NCBI GenBank assembly: GCA_009843865.1 | Contig: VYCQ01000032.1 | Location: forward strand, 97,671-154,293 | Direction of reading: 5' to 3' | DNA: 56,623 nt | DNA from: Acidimicrobiia bacterium | GTDB lineage: Bacteria > Actinomycetota > Acidimicrobiia > Acidimicrobiales > Bin134 | In this document: positions 1 through 7,716 of the stretch, piece by piece | How positions within the stretch are numbered: the first letter of the stretch is position 1 | Layout: every line of letters begins with the position of its first letter | Made by a program: the position numbers and the translations under genes | Notes under the pieces: model-generated | What the model saw: only the letters and a program-made list of their open reading frames with translations | What the model was told of the DNA's origin: nothing | The model's database searches: none

Positions 1-2524
1 CGATGCCGTCGCCGTCGCTGTCGTGGGGGTAGGTGATGGGCCCTCCAAGGCTGAAATCGGTGCAAAAGTCTGGGCCGGTGATGACACCTAAGTAGTAGGT
101 GTCTGGTACCGGCTTGGCAGGTGGAGTAGTACCTGATGGAGGGCTTGGTTCGGGTAGCAAATCCCCAGAGTGAGATGCTACAACGCTGGGAGGGGGGAGC
201 GTGAAGGTCAGCTTAGTGGACAGCGGGCGTGGTTGCTGATGCTGACCGGCAGCGGTGTAGATTCTGTTGTTTAGGCGGGTACCGCTGATTACAATTTCAC
301 GTTTGGTGCCGGTGATCTTGACTTCAGCCATGTTGATGCGCCCTGAATCGCCGAGGCCGCTGATGATCGCCATGCTAATTAGCTGTCCAACTGCTGTGTC
401 GGGGTGTTCGTTCAACCATTGGTTGAAATCTTGTATTGAATATCGGTTTACCCAGGCAAAGTTGGGATTCTCTGGGTGCTGATCAAACGGATCAGGCACG
501 GCTAACAGGTATGGTTTGTCTTGCGTGAAAACATAGCCGCTGCGTTCGGTGTACCCGCCGTTAGAAGAAGAGTAGAAGGCTTTGACTGGCTCATCTCCAT
601 AGAACAGGGTTTGTCCAGTAGTGCGCTCTACCGCAGCTAGCCACGGCTCAGCCATTAGCGCTAGCTCGCGAGTGTCACCTACATATGCTTGATCTTGAAC
701 GGTGGCATATAGGTCAAAAGGGCGGTTCCAACTAGATGATGTTCTGCGTTCGCGTAGCGATGTCACCGCATAGCTGCGAGCCGCGATGGCTTGTGTATCT
801 TGTGCTACCGCGTGCCAGTCAGTGGGAATCTCAGCCACGCCTCTCAGGTACTCTTCTAAGGTGAGCCTGTCAACCACCACATAAAATTGTTCTGAGCTAG
901 CAGCGGTGGGTACCAGGTTGATGCGTCCGTGAGAGTAGGAGCGTCCGGTGTTGGAAACCACCACAGAGGTGTTGGTAGTGAAGTGGAGTTGTGCGCTCCG
1001 GCCTACACAACCTGCCCCGCAGGCATCAAAGCCGTTGTAGGTTATATGCCAGTGCCCGGAGTGGTATCTGAAGGTGACTGAGGTGTTGGGGGCCACTCGG
1101 ATGTCGCCTTGGCCATCTATAGTGATTCGGTTAGCACCCTTGGGGATCAAGGTGGTTTGAGCGGTTGTGGCTAGGTGAATTCCTATGGATTCTTCAGGAT
1201 ATAGCGGGGTTGGGTAGGTGATGTCGATTTCGGGGATGGGCGTGGTTGCGGGGTCGCCGGGTGAGGCAGGAATTGCGCCTTGAGGGTCGTTAAAGAACTT
1301 TGGAATCGTCAGGAAGTCTAGGATTATGTTGAATCCGCTGGTGCTTCCTGTCGCTGCAACGAGGTTGATGCGTCCATGAGTGTAGGAGCGTCCGGTAGTA
1401 GAAACTGCTATTGAAGTTCCTGTGGCGAAGTGCAGCTGGATCGAAGCAACCTCAGCGCAACCTGTCGGACAAAGATTGATGCTGGCAAATGCAGGGTCTT
1501 CAAATTGAACAGACCATCCGTTGTTGCGGCTTATTGTGATTGGGGTGCCAAAGGCAGCTCGCGCAGTTTCTTGGTCATTAACAGCAACGTTGTTCCCATC
1601 TAGCGTGATGCGGTTTAGCCCTTGGGGTGTGAGGGTGGTGGCATTGGTGGCGGCCAGTGCCACCCGTATGGTGTCTTCAGGTAATTGTTCGACAGGGCTA
1701 TCTACGGAGTCTTTTATGACATTTGTTGCAGAGCCTGGTTGCGCCACATTGTGTTGGTCGTTGAGAAACTTCTCTACGGTTAGTGAGTCCAGCGTGATTT
1801 GGAAGCGATTGGGGTCGCTCTTAGATGCCACGAGGTGGATACGTCCGTGGGAGTAGGAGCGTCCGGTAGTTGAAATTGCCACAGTAGTGTTGGTGGCAAA
1901 GTGGAGTTGGGCTGTTTGGCCCACACAGCCGCCATCACAGGCTTGGACTCCGTTGAGTGATATTTGCCAAGTTTCCGCCGAACGAGTGATGGTAATAGGG
2001 GTCCCTGCTGGTGCTCTGGTGGGTTGTGCATCAGAGGGTATGTTCTGGTTATCGATGGTGATGCGATTAAAACCTTCTGGGGTCAATATGGTGGAGTCGG
2101 TGGTAGCGAGGAGGATTCTGGCCGGGTCTTGCGGGTTGGTGGTGGGCGCAACCGATGCTGTTGTGCTCGGCGGGGGAGATGGCGGTGTGGGGGGTGCTGG
2201 TGGATAGCCGTAGTTTTCAACGAGGTTGGTTCCGGGGTAGTAAAACTGCAAGATCTCTTGCACACTGTGGCCAGCTTCAGCGCGCGAGCGTGTGCCCCAC
2301 TGGCTCATTCCGACTCCATGGCCCCAGCCGTTGCCGTTGAAGATGATGCTTGCCGCAGGGTCAACGATGAGCACATGCGCACTGTCATAAGCATCTTGGG
2401 CCACTACAGAGGGTGCTGTAAGCACAACCAAGCTAATAAGCGCAACATGGCTCAACAACCAAGCTGGTGTGAAACGTGTCAACTTCTTTTTAATAGTTTT
2501 TTCAGCCCTTGCTGAACGTGGCAA
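1..2524 (-). CDS. SpoIID/LytB-domain secreted protein, partial (3' end outside window)
   Basis: The frame is open on the minus strand from 2524 to the window edge (841 codons visible). I chose TTG at 2524 because AGGA lies 8 nt upstream and the next residues form a signal peptide: a Lys/Arg-rich start, a hydrophobic core and a VVAQD cleavage-like site. Around residues 63-72 is WGHGVGMSQWG, a motif normally found at the C-terminal end of SpoIID domains. Then come a Pro/Thr linker and three copies of a ~130-residue module, each carrying 'LTP.G.NRITIDG', a paired-Cys segment, 'LHFATNT' and 'TTGRSYSHGRI'. Only the third runs into a SpoIID core (LTLEEYLRGVAEIPTDW, with the likely catalytic Glu, then AIAARSYAV). 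The visible C-terminal end reads DSDGDGI, like a calcium-binding repeat. SpoIID proteins are peptidoglycan lytic transglycosylases or amidase enhancers; here the likely role is wall remodelling. Confidence 0.85.
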   Translation of the reverse strand, partial: MPRSARAEKTIKKKLTRFTPAWLLSHVALISLVVLTAPSVVAQDAYDSAHVLIVDPAASIIFNGNGWGHGVGMSQWGTRSRAEAGHSVQEILQFYYPGTNLVENYGYPPAPPTPPSPPPSTTASVAPTTNPQDPARILLATTDSTILTPEGFNRITIDNQNIPSDAQPTRAPAGTPITITRSAETWQISLNGVQACDGGCVGQTAQLHFATNTTVAISTTGRSYSHGRIHLVASKSDPNRFQITLDSLTVEKFLNDQHNVAQPGSATNVIKDSVDSPVEQLPEDTIRVALAATNATTLTPQGLNRITLDGNNVAVNDQETARAAFGTPITISRNNGWSVQFEDPAFASINLCPTGCAEVASIQLHFATGTSIAVSTTGRSYTHGRINLVAATGSTSGFNIILDFLTIPKFFNDPQGAIPASPGDPATTPIPEIDITYPTPLYPEESIGIHLATTAQTTLIPKGANRITIDGQGDIRVAPNTSVTFRYHSGHWHITYNGFDACGAGCVGRSAQLHFTTNTSVVVSNTGRSYSHGRINLVPTAASSEQFYVVVDRLTLEEYLRGVAEIPTDWHAVAQDTQAIAARSYAVTSLRERRTSSSWNRPFDLYATVQDQAYVGDTRELALMAEPWLAAVERTTGQTLFYGDEPVKAFYSSSNGGYTERSGYVFTQDKPYLLAVPDPFDQHPENPNFAWVNRYSIQDFNQWLNEHPDTAVGQLISMAIISGLGDSGRINMAEVKITGTKREIVISGTRLNNRIYTAAGQHQQPRPLSTKLTFTLPPPSVVASHSGDLLPEPSPPSGTTPPAKPVPDTYYLGVITGPDFCTDFSLGGPITYPHDSDGDGI

Positions 2525-2613
2525 GTATTTTATCCTAAGTAGTCGTGTGTGGTGGTTTTGGGTTGATGTGTGTGTTGGGCGCACTACCAGCAGGACATGG
2601 GTAGTATGTCGCA

Positions 2614-5600
2614 GTGGTTCGTCGTCTTGTTGAGCGGGTGTTGCCCCGTGGTACACGCCGTCGATGCTTTATTGGGGCAGTGGTGAAAAAAGCTCGCAGC
2701 ATGTTTAGCAGCATGCAGATAGGAGGGCTTGTGAAGCCCGTGCGAGAGCTAACTCGGTCTTGCTTGACAGCCGGGGTGACTTATCGTGAATGGTTTTGCC
2801 GTCTGCCAGCCGATCCCAGTGTTCTGGCGATTCAGCGTCAATGGTTTGACGAGTGGGTTCGGCCGCTCAAGGTTTGGGTACTGGTGTTAGAGGACGGGGG
2901 TGATGCTGCTTTGACCGAGCAGTCTTTGCTCAGTCAGTCGTGGGGGTTGGTAGAGGTTGTAAGGGTTAAAGCCAGCGATCTGGTATCTGAGTTTGACCGG
3001 TTATCTCAGCATCATCCGCAAGATTTGGTAGTGCTGTTGCGAGCTGGTGATCGGCTTCGGCCTGATGCGGTATTCAAGATAGCGCAGGCTGTTTGGCGAG
3101 ATCCCTGGTTGGAGTTGTTGTATTGGGACGATGATCTAGCTGGTTTGGCTGAGGTTTGGGATTGGTATCTCGCTGGCATGCCTGAGAATGTCTATTTTGA
3201 TGACGATTTAGAATGTTTAAGCCAGCCTCGTTTCAAGCCAGGCTGGTCACCCGACTTGTTGACTTGCGCTAACTACATTGGGCGGGCTTTTGCTGTCAGG
3301 GCGCGATCTCTTGTAGCTGACACCGCTAAGCGTTACTGCCAATCCGAATTGGGCAACGATGGGCTGGGCGATGACACGTTGTGGTGGGATTTGTTGCTAG
3401 GGCTGGATTTGGAAGAGCAGCAGGTGAGCCGCTTGCCAGCGGTGTTACAGGCCGTTGATAATCGTGCTTTTGATCATCGTGATCGTGTCGTTAAGCCTCA
3501 TCATCTAGAGTTGGTTGATCGTTGGTTATCCCGTAAGGGCTGGCCAGCTAAGCCTGTGGCCACCGAAGTCGGTATCAACCTAGAGTGGGCACAGGATAGA
3601 GATGTGCTAGTAAGCATCATCATTGCTACCCGGCACGATCGCGCGTTGCTGGAAGGTGCATTGAGTTTGATCCGTGGTGCTAATTATCCTAGTGCCGAAC
3701 TCATCATCGTAGATAACGGCGGTCAAAGCGCTGAAAACGAAACTTGGTATCAGGATCGGGCTAGCGATATTAATCCTCAAGTGATTTGGTGGGAGGCATC
3801 GTTCAACTACTCCGCTGTTAACAACCGTGCTGCTCAGCATGCTAAAGGCGAGGTGCTGGTGTTCTTGAACGATGACACTGCTCCCGGTAATCCTGATTGG
3901 CTTTGCAATCTCATTGGTTGGGCTCAGCGTCCCGAGATCGGAGTAGTAGGGCTACAGCTTCTTGATGATGATGGTTTAATTCAGCACGGTGGTGTTGTTA
4001 TCGGAATGGCTGGAATGGCTGGTCATTTGTTTCAGGGTATGGCCCCTCACTCCGATACTTTGCTGGGGTCCACCGACTGGACACGCAACACCATGGCAGT
4101 TACGGGGGCTTGTTTGGCCGTGCGGCGTTCGGTGTTTGAGCAGATCGGCGGATTTGATGAGCGTCTTGAGTTGTGTGGCAGTGATGTGGTGCTTGGCTTG
4201 CGGGCTAGACAAGCAGGCTTTCGCAATGTTGTGAGCGCTGCCACTCCTGTTGTCCACACAGAATCGGCCACTCGCGGAACAAACATCCCCGAGGGGGATG
4301 TTTTCGCTAGTTATTGGGCTTATCAGCGCTGGTTGATGGGCGGCGATCCTTATTTTTCTCCGAATCTCAGCAGAGCCCATTCCACACCTGAGGTGTGTTG
4401 TAAGGAAACCTCAGATGTGTTGGACATGCTGAGTGAGGCGTTGGGTCGATCTATGGAGGTCTTCTATCAGCGCAATGAGATCGGCGAAGCCCACGCGTTG
4501 GCCTATGCTTCGCAAGCCGATAGGCACCTGGTTTCCTCGGTGCGTCAAGAGCATCGTGCGGCTTTAAGCCGATGTGAGGTTAAAACGGTTAATTGGTTTG
4601 TGCCTGAGTTCCAGAACCCATTTTATGGCGGTATTCATACTGTGTTTCGGCTAGCCGATCATCTAGCACGCAATCATGGGGTTAAGAATCGGTTTATGGT
4701 TATGTCTGGCCCCACAGATCACGATGTGCGCTGGTATCGGTCGGGCATCACTGCGGCATTCAAGTCGCTGGCCGATAGCCCGATTGCGTACCATGATTCC
4801 TTCGCCTTCGACCCTGATGATGTGCCTCATAGCGATGCTGCTATTGCCACCATGTGGACCACTGCTTATTTTGCAGCTCGCACTCCTGAGCAGGCTCGTC
4901 GCTTTTATCTGATCCAGGATTTTGAGCCTATGTTTTATCCGGCAGGCACGCTTTATGCCTTGGCTGAACACAGCTATCGACTGGGTCTCTATGGGCTTTG
5001 TAATACCGGCCATCTAGCCGACATTTACCGAGATCGCTATGGGGGCGTGGCTAGCCATTTTTGGCCCGCAGTAGACAATACGGTGTTTCATGACCGCAAC
5101 CGTGTTCAGCCCGATCCTGATCGTCCGGTGACCGTGTTTCTCTATGCTCGTCCGGGGCATCTGCGCAATTGCTGGGAGTTAGCAGCACGGGCCATCCGCC
5201 TAGTTAAAGATGAATTGGTTGACGATGTGCGCATTGTGACCGCCGGATCATGGGCCTTTCCCGAGCATATGGACTCCCTCATCACCCACATGGGTCAGCT
5301 TGATTATGCAGAGACAGGTCCGCTTTATCGAACCTGTGATATTGGAGTGGCGCTCACCACCTCTGAACATCCTTCATATCTGCCCCTAGAGCTGATGGCT
5401 TGCGGTACAGCAGTGGTCACGTTTGAAAACCCAGCGGGGGATTGGCTGTTGCGCCATGGCGATAACTGCATGCAGGCACCCCAAGTGGCCGATGGGTTGG
5501 CGGCAGAGATCGTTGCTCTAGTGCGCGATCCTGTTCGCCGACAGCGGCTAGCCAAACAGGGTTTAGCCGATATTGCCGCTCGCCACGCCAGTTGGGATGA

Positions 5601-5649
5601 GAACCTAGCTGGTGTATACGAATACTTGTGTGAACCCGAGATGCGATGA
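2614..5649 (+). CDS. multidomain glycosyltransferase (GT2-like, GT2, GT4)
   Basis: This 1011-aa protein seems to carry three glycosyltransferase modules. Residues ~90-260 look like a degenerate GT2 half (RAGDRLRPDA, then RFKPGWSPDLL and NYIG). Residues ~330-560 are a good GT2 domain (VSIIIATRHDR, NYSAVNNRAA, LNDDTAPGNPDW, VTGACLAVRRSVFEQIGGFDE). Residues ~660-1005 resemble the WsaF-type GT4 module (WFVPEFQNPFYGGIHTVFR, YLIQDFEPMFYP, HPSYLPLELMACG). Such enzymes build rhamnan-like O-glycans or capsule backbones at the cytoplasmic face. GTG at 2614 gives the longest form; GTG 2683 or ATG 2701 are possible. Its stop overlaps the next start as ATGA, so it is translationally coupled to the exporter. 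The sugar specificity cannot be read from sequence. Confidence 0.88.
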   Translation: MVRRLVERVLPRGTRRRCFIGAVVKKARSMFSSMQIGGLVKPVRELTRSCLTAGVTYREWFCRLPADPSVLAIQRQWFDEWVRPLKVWVLVLEDGGDAALTEQSLLSQSWGLVEVVRVKASDLVSEFDRLSQHHPQDLVVLLRAGDRLRPDAVFKIAQAVWRDPWLELLYWDDDLAGLAEVWDWYLAGMPENVYFDDDLECLSQPRFKPGWSPDLLTCANYIGRAFAVRARSLVADTAKRYCQSELGNDGLGDDTLWWDLLLGLDLEEQQVSRLPAVLQAVDNRAFDHRDRVVKPHHLELVDRWLSRKGWPAKPVATEVGINLEWAQDRDVLVSIIIATRHDRALLEGALSLIRGANYPSAELIIVDNGGQSAENETWYQDRASDINPQVIWWEASFNYSAVNNRAAQHAKGEVLVFLNDDTAPGNPDWLCNLIGWAQRPEIGVVGLQLLDDDGLIQHGGVVIGMAGMAGHLFQGMAPHSDTLLGSTDWTRNTMAVTGACLAVRRSVFEQIGGFDERLELCGSDVVLGLRARQAGFRNVVSAATPVVHTESATRGTNIPEGDVFASYWAYQRWLMGGDPYFSPNLSRAHSTPEVCCKETSDVLDMLSEALGRSMEVFYQRNEIGEAHALAYASQADRHLVSSVRQEHRAALSRCEVKTVNWFVPEFQNPFYGGIHTVFRLADHLARNHGVKNRFMVMSGPTDHDVRWYRSGITAAFKSLADSPIAYHDSFAFDPDDVPHSDAAIATMWTTAYFAARTPEQARRFYLIQDFEPMFYPAGTLYALAEHSYRLGLYGLCNTGHLADIYRDRYGGVASHFWPAVDNTVFHDRNRVQPDPDRPVTVFLYARPGHLRNCWELAARAIRLVKDELVDDVRIVTAGSWAFPEHMDSLITHMGQLDYAETGPLYRTCDIGVALTTSEHPSYLPLELMACGTAVVTFENPAGDWLLRHGDNCMQAPQVADGLAAEIVALVRDPVRRQRLAKQGLADIAARHASWDENLAGVYEYLCEPEMR

Positions 5650-6476
5650 GGGTTGATCTAACAAGGCGCGGTGGCGTGCTTGAAATCTGGGCCTATCGCG
5701 AGCTTATCGGACGGTTGGTGCAGCGAGAGCTAGGGGCTAGGTATAAACGCTCGGTGTTGGGTTGGTTGTGGTCGATGCTTAACCCTGCGGCTACATTGGC
5801 TATCTACGCGCTGGTTTTCGGTGTGTTGTTGAGGTTTGATCCTCCCCGAGCTGGCAATGGCCGCTTTGACAACTTCGCTCTTTATCTGTTCTGCGCGTTG
5901 GTGATGTGGAATGCCTTTTACGGGGTCATTACCGGAGCCATGAATGCCTTATTGGATTTAGGGTCGCTGTTGGGAAAGGTGTATTTTCCTCCGGAGGCTC
6001 CCGCTGTTGCGGCCCTTTGTACGGTGTTGTTTCAGACCTCAATCGAAGCGTCTATTTTGATGCTTATCCTCATTTCCCTGGCTAATGTGAGCTGGACTTT
6101 TTTGTTGTGGCCAGTTTTAGCGGTGTTGCTGGCGATCTTCGCTTTAGGCATAGGTTTAGTGCTTAGCGTCTGGAATGTGCGTTATCGTGACGTGGGTTAT
6201 CTGACTACCATTGCACTGCAATTTTTGTTTTATGTGACTCCGATTGTTTACCCTCTGTCGTTGATCCCAGAACGGGCTATAGGGTTGCCCGTGCGAGACA
6301 TCATCCGGTTGAACCCGTTGTCACAGTTCACCGAGACCTCTCGTGAGTTGCTTTACGGTTTGGATTGGCCGGGAATGTTTCGCTTGGGTCTTATGGCGTT
6401 AATTTCGTTGATGGTGGGTGTAGGCGGCTGGTTGGTTTTCAAGGCTAGTGCTCGCGATATCGCAGAGGAGCTGTGA
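5646..6476 (+). CDS. polysaccharide ABC transporter permease (Wzm/TagG type)
   Basis: This 276-aa integral membrane protein has about six hydrophobic segments and the family hallmark LGWLWSMLNPAATLAIYALVFG near the N-terminus. The ABC-2 permease signature continues with YFPPEAPAVAA and, near residue 200, YVTPIVYPLSLIP. It matches Wzm/TagG/KpsM permeases, which form the membrane channel exporting lipid-linked polysaccharide or teichoic acid. Its start overlaps the upstream glycosyltransferase stop and its stop lies 13 nt before the ATPase start, so the exporter is encoded in one operon with a synthesis gene. Length is normal for the family. Confidence 0.92.
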   Translation: MRVDLTRRGGVLEIWAYRELIGRLVQRELGARYKRSVLGWLWSMLNPAATLAIYALVFGVLLRFDPPRAGNGRFDNFALYLFCALVMWNAFYGVITGAMNALLDLGSLLGKVYFPPEAPAVAALCTVLFQTSIEASILMLILISLANVSWTFLLWPVLAVLLAIFALGIGLVLSVWNVRYRDVGYLTTIALQFLFYVTPIVYPLSLIPERAIGLPVRDIIRLNPLSQFTETSRELLYGLDWPGMFRLGLMALISLMVGVGGWLVFKASARDIAEEL

Positions 6477-6489
6477 TGGCAGGGATGCT

Positions 6490-7716
6490 ATGAGCAACAA
6501 CGCCGTAGTGCTTGATGGTGTTTCTAAGTGTTTTCGGTTGACCATGGATCGTCCTTTAAGTCTGAAGGAGGCATGGACAAGGTTGCGACCTAGTTCAGGC
6601 CGTCGTTTTCGCCGGGTAAGCAGCGAGCAGTTTTGGGCACTGCAAGATGTCAGTTTGGCAGTTCCGCGAGGCTCAATGTATGGGCTAGTGGGGCGCAATG
6701 GTTCAGGCAAGTCAAGCTTGCTGCGAATCATGGCTGGTATTTACCGACCAAGTGAGGGTCGGGTTTCAGTTCAAGGCAGGACATCAGCGCTGTTGGAGCT
6801 GGGCGCGGGCTTTCATCCCGCGCTCACTGGTCGAGAGAACATCTACCTCAATGCTTCGGTGCTTGGGGTGCCTAAGGTCCAAATCGAAGATCGTGTTGAG
6901 CAGATTATTCAGTTTGCTGGTTTGGAAGAGTTTATCGACAGCCCGGTCAAGATCTACTCCAGCGGTATGTATGTGCGGCTGGGCTTTGCGGTAGCGGTAC
7001 ATGTTGATCCTGAAGTCTTGATTGTTGATGAGGTAGTGGCCGTGGGCGACGAGGAGTTCCAACTCCGTTGCTTTGGCCATCTGGAGATGTTGCGAGCTCA
7101 AGGGGTCACGATTGTGCTGGTTAGTCACGACCTGGGGATGTTGCGAGCTAATTGTGATCAGATGGCGTGGTTGAATCGGGGCAAGTTGGCGGCTGCGGGC
7201 GATCCACAAGATGTGGTAAACGCTTATCTTGACACCATTGATACCGAAGCGGCTGCATCGGTGGGCCATCGGTCTCGTCTTGATGCTCAAGGGCACTCTC
7301 CGCTGCACATTACTAGCTTGGAGTTTTTGGATGAGGCTGGTAATCGGCCTAAGTCGTTTGCGACGGGCGATCCCCTGATCGTTCGCATTCATTACTGCGC
7401 GTCAGCACCCATTCAAGACCCGGTGTTTTCGCTGGGGTTTTATAACCATAACAACTTGCATCTTGCTGGCCCCCGTTCGGTTGTTGGGGGTTTTCGTCCC
7501 GGCAAGGTACACGGTACAGGGTGGGTGGAGTATCACCTTCACCGAATTCCGTTTAGGACAGGAACGTTTCACGTCAATGCTGCTGTGCAAGATTCGCAAG
7601 CCTCTTTTCTTTATGATCGTCGAGCCCGGGAGTTCTGGTTGCAGATTTCTGGCGAGCCCGATCCGCAGGCCAATGGGCTCTTAAGTTTGGACGGTGATTG
7701 GCAGGTCGGATCTTGA
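6490..7716 (+). CDS. polysaccharide ABC transporter ATP-binding protein with Wzt C-terminal domain
   Basis: ATG 6490 is chosen over the longer reading from 6448 because AGGGATG precedes it and the family sequence begins right after (409 aa). Residues ~1-245 are the nucleotide-binding domain: Walker A GRNGSGKSS, signature YSSGMYVRLGF, Walker B VLIVDEVVAVGD, H-loop LVSHDLGML. Residues ~270-405 are an extra beta-rich region (FATGDPLIVRIHY, FRTGTFHVNAAV) matching the Wzt C-terminal carbohydrate-binding domain. In O-antigen systems such as E. coli O9a that domain recognises the capped non-reducing end of the polymer and licenses export. This makes the next gene, a methyltransferase, a plausible partner that produces the cap. 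The same-operon arrangement supports this; the link itself is inferred. Confidence 0.93.
   Translation: MSNNAVVLDGVSKCFRLTMDRPLSLKEAWTRLRPSSGRRFRRVSSEQFWALQDVSLAVPRGSMYGLVGRNGSGKSSLLRIMAGIYRPSEGRVSVQGRTSALLELGAGFHPALTGRENIYLNASVLGVPKVQIEDRVEQIIQFAGLEEFIDSPVKIYSSGMYVRLGFAVAVHVDPEVLIVDEVVAVGDEEFQLRCFGHLEMLRAQGVTIVLVSHDLGMLRANCDQMAWLNRGKLAAAGDPQDVVNAYLDTIDTEAAASVGHRSRLDAQGHSPLHITSLEFLDEAGNRPKSFATGDPLIVRIHYCASAPIQDPVFSLGFYNHNNLHLAGPRSVVGGFRPGKVHGTGWVEYHLHRIPFRTGTFHVNAAVQDSQASFLYDRRAREFWLQISGEPDPQANGLLSLDGDWQVGS

Noticed and set aside
267-2515. Several plus-strand ORFs of 60-180 codons
   Set aside because: They lie opposite the SpoIID/LytB gene, which has a continuous frame, a signal peptide and recognisable motifs; the plus-strand products look like nothing.
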